From assembly GCA_008802785.1 (NCBI GenBank), contig VUYT01000001.1:1178001-1242000 (forward strand): a stretch of 64,000 bases of DNA. The letters are read 5' to 3'. Every line of letters begins with the position of its first letter. Within the stretch, counting starts at the first letter, position 1. The translations under genes and the position numbers were made by a program. This document shows positions 13,623 through 24,849 of the stretch, piece by piece. The notes under the pieces were generated by a model, which was not told the DNA's origin, searched no databases, and was given only the letters and a program-made list of their open reading frames with translations. Origin of the DNA: Symmetrospora coprosmae. Lineage: Eukaryota; Basidiomycota; Cystobasidiomycetes; Symmetrosporaceae.

Positions 13623-16600
13623 ATGCGCTCGCTCAGCTCCCACCTCTTCAGCTGCCTGACGACTCTTTCTCTGCTCGCCGCCAGCAGCTGGGCGCAGTCG
13701 TCGCCTACGCTCCAGTATGCCCTGCAGGCGCAGCTTCCGCCAGTAGCTCGCGTCAACCAGACGTTCATCTGGAGTCTCCTCCCAGACACCTTTCTCTCGA
13801 GCACACCAATGTCGTACGCGGCGCTCGACATGCCAGACTGGCTGTCATTTGACGCCCGGACGTTGACCTTCTCGGGCCAGCCAACCCTCGACGATGTCGC
13901 GTCGAACTACGTTGTCGTTCAGGCCAACTCGACGGACAGCGCTGTTGGCACACAGAGCGGCTTCCACTGCCTGGTCGTCAATGACCCCGCACCAGTGGTC
14001 AACATCGACTTTGCGAGTCAGCTCGCGAACGGGAATGCCGTCTTCTCCTCCTCGTACCTACAGGAGGACGGGTCCATCCGCGTGCCTCCGCGTTGGTCGT
14101 TCAGCGTGGGCTTCCAGTACAACACGTTTACGGATCCTCAGGGGCAGACCATCTACTACACTGCGTACCGCCACGCGACGACCAGTTTGCCCAACTGGCT
14201 CACCTTCGACAACGAGACAGTCACATTCGATGGGCTGGGACCGAGTAACACGGCGTACTTTGAGATTGATCTCTTCGGTAGCGACCACTACGGCTACGGA
14301 GATGTCGTACAGACGCTCAAAATCGTGATTGGCACGCACTCGTTCATTCAGACGACTGCGCTGCCTCCGATCAATGCGACGGCTCGCGAGGAGATCAGCT
14401 ATACCGTGCCCATATCCGGGTTCCAGCTGGACGGTCGACAGGTCAGCGCTGCCAACCTCACGTCCGTGGCTGTCAACGTGCCCAGCAACCTTCCGTACCT
14501 GTCGTACGACCCGAGCTCGCGCGTCATCAGCGGAACAGTGCCTTCGGAGATTCCGTCTACTTCCGATGTCGATATTCCCGTTGTCTTCACCTCTATCTTC
14601 AACGATACACTCGTCAGCAACCTCACCTTCCACTTCATTCCTCAGCTCTTCGCCGATGAGCGGATCCCTACCTACAACATCACGGGCGGCCGGTCTTTCG
14701 AGTACGATCTGAGCCAGTATCTGATCAACTCAGAAGCGACCTACTCGGCTTCCATCAGCCCGTCAGAGGTTGACAGCTGGCTCAACTTCGATGCTGCTGC
14801 CCGCCGACTTTCCGGCACGCCGCCCGCCGACTCGACCACGCTCAACGACATTTCCGTCAATATTACCGGCTCTGCACCCTCCTCTGGTATCACGGAGTCT
14901 GCCACCTCCCGCCTGTTCTACACAAGAGCCTCCGGAAACCTGCAGGAGGGCAAGAAGGGCCTCTCTAGCGGGGCACTCATCGCCATCGCGGTCATCTTCG
15001 GCGTGCTTGGAGGCATCCTCCTTCTCCTGCTCATTATGTTCCTCTGCCGCCGCTACTGCACGCACGAGGATAACGTCGACGATGATGCAACACTCGCCGC
15101 AGCTTCAATGAGGGAGAAAGGCAAGAGCCCAGCCATGCCGTCTCCTGACGCTGACAGACGGACGTCGATCTCCTCCAGAGACAGCGACCGCCTTTCGGCA
15201 GCCATCGTTGCTGCCGAGCTGTCCGTTGCTGCTGCTCTGGCTGCCGAGAAGGAGAAGGCGCAACCGCGCAGGATGAATCTCATGAATGTCTTCAAGCGGG
15301 AAAGCAGCATGAGCAATATCGCAGGAGTTGGTGCACAGCCGCGGGGCAGTACGGCACTAGCGAGCGGACGAAGCCTGAAGGAGCTGCTTGGCCTTGCACC
15401 TTCCACCAGGGACGTCGCGGGAGCTGCTTCGCGACCGCATTCGCCGGACCAGCCGAGGCGACACGACATTATCGTGGTGACGGACGGCGATGGGTACACG
15501 TATCGACCGGGTACCCCGGCTGATCCGAACGTGCCCGGCACGAGTGCTTCACCGGGAGCACCTGCCGCTGCTGCTAGGAGGACAGCAAGCGGCCTAGGCA
15601 GCGGAGCGAGCGAGCGGACGCGGTCGAGCTTTGACAGCCAGCAAAGCTCTAGCTACTTCTACTCGGAAGAATCCGCTAGCCAGAACGGCAGCCCCGTGCA
15701 GCGGCCAAGGATGGCCCGGACTCGCAACAGTGCCGGATCCAGCCTTGGTACACCCCGCTCCATCCCCCGGCAAAGGCAGGACTTCCGACCTTACCGATCG
15801 ACTGGCCCACCGCGCAAGATCTCGTCGACGCCCCAGCTAGACAGCCACCCGGAGATGCCAGACACTAGCGGTGTCGACATGTATCTCGTCGAGAGCGAGC
15901 CCGGTCACGGCCAAGAAGATGATGATGTCTCTCCATCACCGTCTCGGATGCCGCCTGGGGGCATCCGCATCGTCGAAACCCGCGAGTCATCTGGCTCCCT
16001 GCGAAGCGACCTATTCAACGAGACGACAAACAACCACAGCGCGAGCTACGAGGGCGATGACTTTGAGCAGGACCAGTCTCTCGCGGCAGATGCGGCCATC
16101 ACGATGGCTACGCTCGAAAATATTAGCACCGAGCACGGTCGTCAAGTCTCGGCTGCAGCATCTCTGCAGTCTTCCGATACAAGGCCTGTGACGCGGCCGC
16201 GGCTTATCCCATTCACTAGCGAGAGACGGGGCGAACGGTCTGAGTCGCCTCCGGAGCGGAGGTACCCGTCGCAAAAGGGTATCCACGCAGCTGGCGCCGA
16301 CATGTCCATGGACAGTCATGCGAGCAGTAGTCGGCTAGGAGCAGGCAGTTCCAGTGGTATGCTCCGCTCGACAAGTCGTGGCACGCAGGAGTACGATGAC
16401 TCGACTGAAGACGCGACTCACGACGAGAATGTGCAGCGCTACTCTACTGCCTCAACACCATACGCGCCGCCAGCAGACGGCGAGACCTCCTCACCCATCT
16501 TCTTTACGCGTCCTTTGGCCGACAAGCGCGCATCGCCTCTCTCCCATCCGACGTCGACTGCGGTACAGCGGCAACCTGTGCCAGCCGGGCCTTCGTCAGT

Positions 16601-17202
16601 CCACTCGAATCCGTCAAGCTTGCGCAGTAATCGATCGCGAGCAAATTCGATTGTGGTCGACCCGCTACGGATACAGCTCGGCGCCGGAGAGCCTTTCCAC
16701 TTCACCGCCCAAATCCACCCTCCGCCCTCTGCCAGCATAGGGTCGCCCGGCAGGAACGGTCCGGTGCGGAGTGCCTACTCCGCCTACACCGACTACCCTG
16801 ATGCCCCAGAATTCGATGGGCTTGCACTTCCGGACTGGTTGCATTTCGACCCGCGCGAACTAGAATTGTATGTCTCCAACCGCTGCTCTGCTACGCTCTT
16901 TTGCGTGCGCTTACATGCTGCCAATTTTCACTCGCAGCTGGGGCATTCCAAGAGCAGCAGATGCCGGAAGTGTGGCTGTGCGAGTCATTGAGCGGAAGAC
17001 GTTCCCAACACCTGGCTCGCCCGGTCGTCGGCACGTTGAGGATCCCTTGCGCACGAGCTGGGGAAACAACCCGCACGACTCCGTCAGCAGCGTTGGCGGC
17101 AGCACAGTCGTTGGTGCAAGTGGGAGTGGAGCAGCCGACGAATCAGAGCAGATCGTTGGGCGTTTCGTTCTCGATGTCACGGACCGGCGGTCAGTAGGGT
17201 GA
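13623..17202 (+). CDS. AXL2: Axl2-like cadherin-type transmembrane landmark protein
   Basis: About 1169 aa; exons 13623-16867 and 16938-17202. Signal peptide (MRSLSSHLFSCLTTLSLLAA, then SSWAQS). The ectodomain has repeated cadherin-like (CADG/dystroglycan-type) modules with the recurring motif P-[DN]-W-L-x-F-[DN] followed by a [TL]-x-[ST/D]-G-x-P turn: MPDWLSFDARTLTFSGQP, LPNWLTFDNETVTFDGLG, VDSWLNFDAAARRLSGTP, plus many N-glycosylation sequons. One TM segment at about residues 450-475 (ALIAIAVIFGVLGGILLLLL) followed by basic CRRYC. The tail is long, Ser/Pro/Arg-rich and disordered. The last 170 residues carry a fourth PDWLHFDPRELEF motif after splicing. Axl2 marks bud sites and recruits septins in yeast. 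A GTGAGT at the stop could be a further donor; splicing to the AG at 17240 or so would only swap the last residues. Confidence 0.88.
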
Positions 17203-18182
17203 GTGCAAGTCTTTGAGGATCGCTCTCCGTCCATTCGCAGGCTCGGAAGCTGATCTTGTCTGCCCGTTCCCGTTTGCACAGCTCACTAGGTGACGTTGTA
17301 GCTATCACATACTAGGTCCATTCCCCATCTTCATGGACACTCCTCACACCCTTCGCCTATCGATCCCCCTCGAATGTAATGTCAGCAAGCAGACGGCCAT
17401 GCTGATAGAGCTGGTCGTAAATCTCATCTACGTTGTTGTCCATAGAGCCATCTATGCTTCTTCCATCTCATCATGCTCCTGTTCTGCTGGCGTACCCCGG
17501 CTTCGCGAACCTCCGCTTGGATCTGCAAAGGCGGATGCGCAGAGCCGACGGAGAGAGGTACGCAAGGATCGCCGTCCTTTCACTCTCTCCCATCAGACAT
17601 CAGACTAGATGCGGGAGCTGGCTGTTGGCTCGACTTCGATACCACTGATTGCAACAGCAAGTGACCCTTGCCCCTTCGCCCTTCAGTAGCTCTTTCCAAA
17701 TCACAGGTCTGTCCGAATGCCTGGAGCTTAAACGGCACGACATGCGGGCGTACGCCTTCAGCAGCCGAGGGGATCGCGGTCACGACGCGGCGACTGCGAC
17801 GTGACGTGTCTGTGACGCTTGCTGAATAAGCAGGGTTCTGCTTGAAGACCCCGTTTCACTATTCGGCGTTCGCGAGACCTATTGAATGTTTGATCGCACG
17901 GATACCGTATGCGAACAGGTCGATGCATCGTACGTCTGCTTTCAAGATGCGGAAGACCGCAGTTGCAATGGCGGAGCACATGGCATGAACCGGCTCGGCT
18001 GACTGCATTGCGCGTGCGGCCCCGACCGAGGCGGCCGAGGCCTTGATCGGGCTCCTCGATTGACTCCCTGACAGGAGCTCCCGGCCATTACATTTCCACC
18101 CCATGAGCTGGCTCGCCGAAGATGCAGCTTGCTCTTCTTCTTCTTGCCAACCACTGGACGCCCCGCCGGACGCATAGCCATC
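17203..18182. other. Intergenic region with no supported gene
   Basis: 3' flank of AXL2 and upstream region of the GT8 gene. The frames present (for example 17333-17608 and 17859-18104) show no domain, no coding-like composition and no splice partners. A CTT/TTC run at about 18133-18148 lies in the presumed leader of the GT8 gene. Confidence 0.5.
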
Positions 18183-19463
18183 ATGGCAGGCATGTCGCAG
18201 AGAAAGGCTGGTCCTGCCGTTAACGCCCGCAGCGGCAAGGCATCTAGCGCGCCCCCCGCGCCATCAACTACAAACGCCGTTGGAAGCAAGAGCCCATGGC
18301 TGCAGAAGGGTGTGCTCTGGCGCTTCGCCCTTGGATCGATCTTCCTCGCCTACTCTCTGTCCCAGAGCTTCTTTGCGAAAGTACCGCCCTTCGACATTGA
18401 CCCAACAAAGATCTGGACCACGCTGCTCAGCAACCGGGCCTACCTGCCTGGGTTGCTCGTACTGGACGACAGCATTAAGAGGCACCGCTCGCGCTACCAG
18501 CTCGTCGTCATGGTCACGGAGGAGGTAGAGCAAGACGGCGACTTCATGGAGGTGTTCGAGAAGGCTGGTATCCCCACCCGGCGAGTCGACCCGGTGCTCA
18601 TCAATGGCGTACGTCCAAAGGGCACTTGGGAGAAGCTCCTTCCGTGGAACTTCACCGAATACGAGGTAGGGTCCTGTCAATGCAGGCTTTCTATGATCCC
18701 CCGGCTGAGCGCGTCTCCATCCATCGCCACTCCTTCACGTGCGCAGAGGGTCGGCATGCTCGACAGCGATCAACTAGCCATCCAGAACTTCGACGAACTG
18801 ATGACTATGGACCTGGCCAGTGATCGTATCGCTGCCGCACACGCCTGCACCTGCAATCCGAGAAAGCTTGCGCACTATCCCAAAGACTGGTAAGACTCAG
18901 CTGTGCTGATTGGGAGGGCACCAGCCAGCGCTTCGACTGACTGACGCACGTTCTCCGCTTCTTGCAGGCATCCGGAAACGTGTGGCTTTACCACTAGGGA
19001 CAAGGCAACGGGCAAGCCCGCACCCATCACGGAGGAGTCGACCCGTACGCAACACCTTCTGAACAGCGGAACTGTCGTGCTGCACCCTTCGCGGACGGAA
19101 TACGAGCATCTGCTTCATGCTCTGGCGACTGAGCCTTCAGTGCCGGACATGGTATTCTACGACCAGGACCTTCTGGCCCTTACGCACCGTCTGCGCTGGG
19201 ACCCACTCCCATACGTCTACAACGGGCTTAAAACGCTGCGGGAGTGTCACGCAGACATGTGGAAAGACGAGGACGTCAAGATAGTCCACTACATTCTGCA
19301 AAAACCATGGAAGAGCCGGACTGTCGAGTCGGATCTCGCAGGTGCTACACATCGTTGGTGGTGGGCGGCATATGAGGATATGGAAAAACGATGGCTGGCA
19401 AGCAGCGATGCGAGGAAGGTGCAGCTATTCAAGGAGGTGGTACAGCCGCAGCTGGGTAATTAG
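18183..19463 (+). CDS. Glycosyltransferase family 8 (glycogenin/galactinol-synthase-like), type II membrane protein
   Basis: About 373 aa. Exons 18183-18665, 18747-18889, 18968-19463. A short basic, Ala/Ser-rich cytosolic tail is followed by a signal anchor (VLWRFALGSIFLAYSLSQSF), then the GT-A fold: NRAYLPGLLVLDDSIKRH, YQLVVMVTEEV, GIPTRRVDPV, LPWNFTEYE/RVGMLDSDQL, where DSD (Asp167, Asp169) is the metal-binding DxD, then FDELMTM, and after the second intron TQHLLNSGTVVLHPS, PDMVFYDQDLLALTHRLRW, VYNGLKTLR, VKIVHYI. This order is that of fungal GT8 proteins related to glycogenin. N-terminal anchoring suggests Golgi lumen rather than cytosolic glycogen priming. The ATG at 18183 has a good context (ATCATGGC). 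Confidence 0.88.
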
Positions 19464-19728
19464 GCTATAGACTGCGTGCGCCAGTGTAGATGACATAGCT
19501 GTCCATCTATCTCGAGCGTGTACGTAGGATGTTGGATGCGCCAGTAATCGACACGGAGGCAGTCTATCTGCAACTGATGAGCTCCTCTTGATCTGCATGC
19601 ATATGTATTCACAGCCGTCCTGTGAGGTCCGGTGTCATGTCATCGATGACTGCGAGTTTCACGTGCGCCGAGGAATCCGTCGTTGCTTCTCACTCCCGCC
19701 CATTTACGCAAATCTCCCTACAGGAAGC

Positions 19729-20775
19729 ATGGTGAGCAGGTATACCTGCGAGAGTGGCCATGATCGCGTTCGCTATGCTCACCGTCGCAAGCGTGTCTCC
19801 AGCCACGAGCAAAGTCGTCGCGCGCTCGCAACCATGAAGCCGCGATTCCATCGAGCAGACAGCAAGACGACGATGGAGATCTCGAGATGGGCGCAGAAGA
19901 CGACCTAGAGCTGGAAGACGCGTCCGCACATGAAGACGGAGCACTCGACGGGACGGCGTCTGCGTCAGGGGTGAGCAGCGTGCTCGCTCAGCTAGTCTCG
20001 CGAGTTCTTCAGCTGAAGTGGGATATCTGGCAGACGTCTGCGAATACGGAATCGACAAGTTTGCCCGTGCATCGCACAAAGAAAGACAAGAAGAAGAGCA
20101 AGCGCGAAGCGCTCATGCAGCGTGCGTTATCTGGCAACCGAGTCACAATCCTGACCGTGCGGCCATAGTCCAAGCCGGCTAACCTGATGTGTCGCCTGGC
20201 AATCTTTCACGCTCTGCAGGTCTCGTCCAGTCCAGCATACCCGTCTCGCCCTACTCCAAGTCACATCAGCGGCGCGAGAAGCGGAAAGAGAAGCAGAGTC
20301 TGAAGCTGGGCGCTATTACAGCGGCGCTCGAAGATGCGACTCCGGTGGACCTGGCGATGGTAGACACATCTGCTGCAGCCGCGCCATCGGCAGCAAAGCC
20401 CTGCACTGCCGACCTCAAGCAAGCCCTAGATGCGGAATCGCGCAAATTGACGAGCGCGCGCGGTGCTGCGACAGGCAGCGGTAAGCGCAAACCCACGAGC
20501 CCTGGCAAGATTGGAGAGGACACCGCGCAAAAGACGCTATCTGCGAAACAGAGACAGAAGATGCTGTACGTCTCGTCACTTCCAGCTCGGCTTGTCGTAC
20601 CGTCCGGTAAGTCTGACACCCGGCTTCTCCGCTCGACCCGTCATACAGTACACAAGAAAAGACACGCTTGCCGGCCATTCTTTCGCACAAGTCTTACGCT
20701 GCCTCGCCATTCGAGACGCTCCGCCTACATGCGCAGAACACCATTGTGCCCTTGGAGAAGTCTCGCCGGCCATGA
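19729..20775 (+). CDS. SLX9: Slx9/FAM207A-like ribosome biogenesis protein
   Basis: Small basic nucleolar factor of about 260 aa; Slx9 acts in 40S pre-rRNA (ITS1) processing and pre-40S export. Exons 19729-19731 (ATG only), 19815-20121, 20220-20565, 20649-20775. Conserved signatures: an acidic N-terminus (QQDDDGDLEMGAEDDLELED), a basic patch RTKKDKKKSKREALMQR, then SIPVSPYSKSHQRREKRKEK, KTLSAKQRQKMLTQEKTRLP, and the hallmark C-terminus AILSHKSYAASPFETLRLHA ending QNTIVPLEKSRRP. Exons 2 to 4 are well supported. The first exon is inferred: an ATG directly followed by GTGAGC, whose 83-nt removal gives an open, in-phase N-terminus (SSRARNHEAA). Total length is divisible by three. Confidence 0.8.
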
Positions 20776-21013
20776 GCTGCGACTCTTGGTTGTCTATGGT
20801 CAAGTCATCATCTGTCTACGGAGCAGTCCGTCGAGTGAGCGTGATATGGTCGTTGTATTAGTCATGAGATGAGATGCAGATGCAATAGATCAAATCGCTG
20901 GAAGTGTGCGGATACTATGGGAGACAACAGGGCAAGCAGCTGCGTATAATGCTGAACGAACTGCAGTACTGCTATGCAAACTGGCGAGAAGTGCTTATAA
21001 GAGGAGAGAAAGC

Positions 21014-24000
21014 TCATAACGAGGCGGAGGCGTCACTTCTTCTCTTGTCGTCCCGCAAGACATCGACCCCATCGGCCAGACTCGCTGCGCTTGGACTTCC
21101 TGCGGACCAGGTGCTGGACGAGTCTTTGGAGTAGCTAAGGCCAAGGCCGACGGAAGAGGCCAGGCTACCGGCGCCATAGAGGGACTCGCGATTGCCAGCC
21201 GAAGGCCGCTTGCGGTGACCACGGACACGCACGGTGTCACCAAGCGAGGCCGAGCCTGGATTTGGGCTGTTTGACAGCTCGGTGAAGCCGGATGCACGAC
21301 CGTTCTCCAGCTCGTGCCGCATACTCTGCTCCTGAGCCAGTCCATCGTCCTTTGGCGGGAGTGAAGGAGGACGCGGCGAAGCACCAGTCAGGCCGGCCAG
21401 ACTGCTGCCTGAGGCTTTTCGTCCGTGACTCTGGCTCGGTGATCGCCCAAACCGGCCGGCGACGCCTCCTCCTGGCGAAGTACCGTGTAGGACCGGACTG
21501 CCGTGGTTGTCAATCCCTAGCAAGCGCATCTCACTTTGAAGCTGAGGCAGGCCACATAGGAGAATAGTTAGTTTTGGTCGTTGACGTGAGGCCGCTCCTG
21601 TAAATTCACTCACCCTGGCGCGCGTGATCTGATCCTCTTCATCCTCCTCGATGCTGAGTCTCCGAGCAGGTCCGGCGCTAGCGATGGGAGCAGCCGCGCT
21701 GAGGCGCATAGGCTTGAAGTTGGCTGGCGTTGGCTGCACAGGCTGAGTAGAACCTGAGCTACTCCTCCAAAGAGACGATGTAATCCAGTCCATCGAGAGA
21801 CGGTTCTTCTTGCCTGTCGCCGCGACCACTGCGGGCCCCGTCGACTTCGTTGGCGATGTTGGATCGTCTGCACCCGCATGCGATCCGACGATGGCCGATT
21901 GCGTTCGCAGGGGACTGGGTCGGGGGGGTCCGGCTGATGCCGTTGGTCCAGAAGCTGCTCTAGGTGGAAGAGCAGGTGCCCCTGAAGCTGACTGTGCGGG
22001 CGCACCCTGATCTGATCGCATAGGTGCCATCGGTGGGGAGGCACGATAGTCCTTGTCGGCGGCCAGGATCTTCTCAAAGCCTTCCATGCCAATGACGCGC
22101 TCGATAATCTTGCCGACATAGGTCGTGAGCTGCAAAGGAAACGTTTGAGCCGGACATTTGGACACTTTTGGTCTGGCAGGACAACCGACTCACCCCTTTG
22201 TTCTCCTGCCTCAGTAGCTTGACCTCCTTCTGCAGAGCTTCGACATCGCTGGGGATGGGATCGCCTTCGCGGCCACCGAGATGGGTCGACTGGTTTTGCT
22301 TCCGCCTAGCAGCGGCGGCAGCCTTCTTCCGTTCCTTTTCTCTCTGGGCCTCCTCTTCCTGCTCCTCTTGTGACGCGCGACTGAGCTCCGCCTCAAGGTT
22401 CAGACCACCTCCAAGCCCGAGCATGCTGTCTCTCTGGCGTGCGGATCTGACAGGTCCGGTCCGATCCGTCGACACGCGCGCGGCGACTGCGCCAGAAGCG
22501 AGGGTCCCGTCTCCGGACGACTCGAAGAAGTCGGTCGACTGCCGCTTGAAGCCTGCGCCTGCGCTACCACCGCTCAGGAGCTCGCCGTCCTCGCCCAGCG
22601 ATTCCTCTTCGAGCCGATCCAGCGAGCTGGTCGGCCGGCTCCGTGACGTCCCCTCACTAGTGACACTCCCGGCTCCACTGTCGAGATTCGAGATCTCCGT
22701 ACTGCCAATGCCCGAGTCGGCAATGCTGGCGTTGCCAGACAGGCCAGCTAGCATACGCTCGCCCAGGAGCACCTCGTAGTTTTCGTTTTCCTCTTGGAGA
22801 TCCGCATTTACGCGTTGGACCTCCTCGAATTCGGCCTGGAGGCGTTCCTGCTCGGCAGCGAGATGATCCTTCTCGGCAACGAGCTCCGACACACGGGCCT
22901 GCAGAGACTGCAGCTCTTCCAGAGTGCTGGCCGGGATAGAAAAGGTAGGAGACGATAGAGGCATGGCTCGGGGCTGAGACTGGAGCGATAGAGACGGCGA
23001 CAGGGCGGCCGAAGCTGTCCCGTTGGCGGGAGGGGCAGGAGAGGCAACGCTCTCCTCGCCGCTCGGCATCCTCGTATGCAGCTGTGCCAGCGTACTCTCA
23101 TATTGTTGACTCAGATCGTTGTACTTTGTTGAAAGCATCTTCTTCGTCTCCCGCCATGTCTCGCGCTCTGCCTCGAACGTCTCGAGCTGTTCGCCACCGA
23201 GACCGCCGCGGAGCGTGGTGTCAGAATCATCGATACGCATGCTGCCGATGAGTTGGTAGATGGATGAGGCCTCACCTGCTCCGTGTAGCTCTTCTGAGCA
23301 TCCCTTGCTTCCTTGGTGGCATCCCTTAGTTGTCCCCGCAAGCCATCCAGCTCCTCAAGACGTTCAGCCAGCTCGGACTCGAATCTTTCCGTTGTCGCAT
23401 AGGCATCTTTCAGCTTTGTCTCGTGCAGCTTGCTCTGTGAGAGCAGTTCATCGTGGGCGGAGGAAGTGCTGGCGTGGTCTGCTGTGAGGGCTACCAGTCT
23501 GCTGTCGACCTGGCAAGCGTCGCGCCGCACAGGACGCGTTTGGCATGGAGGTCGGTTGCAGAAGGTGGGAGGGCAGGAGCACGAGGGCAGCATGGGAGCA
23601 GATGGGCAACGCAGCATCAGCACCGAACTATACACAGTAGACGAGCCCGCTGCAACAGCCAGCCGTGCTCACCTCCTCACGCTCGCGCCGCTCTCTTGCG
23701 ACCAGGGCGACAAGCTGCTCCCTGCTCATCCGAGACAGCTCCGTATTGATGCCGGCAGCGGCGTCATCGGAAGTCGCACCACCGTCATGTGCAGCGCTGT
23801 TGTGACTTTCACTTGCGCTGTTGCTGGTGCTGCTGCTGGTCGAGCCTTTGCGGGCCATGCTCGTGCTCGGCGCGCGACGTGCTCGCGGCGTCAGCCTGGT
23901 TGCCGGCGACGGCGGAGCTGCTGCTGCATCCGATGCACCATCCTTGCCAGGTGTCTGCTTGCCAGAGACGGACGAGCGCTTGGCTATGCTGGCTGCACGG

Positions 24001-24131
24001 CTGAAGGCCCCGCCTGACCCTCCTGGCGATGTTGCTACGGCCGCGCCACTGCCCGTGATAGTGTTCACGCCGCTGCGCGACGAGTTGCGGGCGTGGCCAT
24101 TGGTCGCGGCCGGTGATGCAGCACCGCTCAT
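21014..24131 (-). CDS. Large coiled-coil protein, golgin/M-repeat-like
   Basis: About 909 aa; exons 24131-23673, 23509-23276, 23186-22194, 22129-21614, 21541-21014. Layout: a Ser/Ala/Gly-rich N-terminus (about 130 aa), two coiled-coil blocks (MSREQLVALVARERREREE; HETKLKDAYATTERFESELA; LETFEAERETWRETKKML), a Ser/Pro spacer, another coil (LQARVSELVAEKDHLAAEQE), an acidic Ser-rich region, a Glu/Lys/Arg-rich stretch (EEEAQREKERKKAAAAARRK), a leucine-rich coil (DVEALQKEVKLLRQENKG) and then a compact motif LTTYVGKIIERVIGMEGFEK, followed by a disordered Ser/Pro tail. The short YVGKIIERVI...FEKIL motif after a coil recurs in fungal coiled-coil proteins annotated as M-repeat or golgin-like. I cannot assign a function. 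All internal splices are phase 0. Confidence 0.72.
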
Positions 24132-24849
24132 CCTGCGAAGGATGCCGAGCTGGTGGACATGCGACTTCTGCACGAAGTACAGGAGGTATGGCAACATCCG
24201 AACAGCTTCACAACCAAAGCTACATAGGGGGTGGCGAAAAGTGGGCCTGTTTGCAGATGCATGCGATACCGGGAACCTGCTGTCTACAACGGATGCTGAG
24301 GACGACAGCGAGGCAAAGATCACGGAAGCGGTGCTTTGCTAAGGTGCTCGACACGATGTCCAGTCGGTAATGTCATTCCTCGGACGGCTCGATGCGGTGA
24401 AAGGGGAAAAGGGGAAGGTCCAGATTGCTGAAGGATGTATGCTGTGATGCATGGCTGCGTGTTCGAATGTCCGCGTAGTTATCTGTATCTGTTTGTCTAT
24501 GTCTGCGGAGAGGGCATCGTGCAGATATGTCCGAGCTCGCTGATCTTGTCAGGGGTGGCCCGCGCTCGTCACGCGTCACTGGCGTGCGTGGAATTGTGAT
24601 GGCAGTTTCGTGTTGCATGTCCGTCTGTACTGCATCTGTATTCTTGGACGTGCTCGGTAGGGGATGCGCGCAAGCGGCGAAAGGCGCGGATGCATACCAG
24701 ACTGAAAAGGTCGTGCAGCTGATTCTGGTCAAACGTGTGAGCGAGAAGCTCGAGTATTGAGCTGTGTTGCGACTATTCATCTGCGTCGAAGACCGCGGGA
24801 GGTGAGACTGATAAGCGGGCGGCGGTCTCGGCAGGATTGCCTCTCCCGC
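24132..24849. promoter_or_regulatory. Promoter of the coiled-coil gene and 3' flank of the first F-box gene
   Basis: Both neighbours are on the minus strand. No supported gene. Short frames in the region (24527-24760 and 24373-24780) lack domains and overlap each other on opposite strands. Confidence 0.5.

Noticed and set aside
13000-13852. Overlapping Ser/Arg/Pro frames upstream of AXL2
   Set aside because: No domains, several mutually overlapping frames, and the region is a pyrimidine-rich leader; the AXL2 signal peptide starts at 13623.
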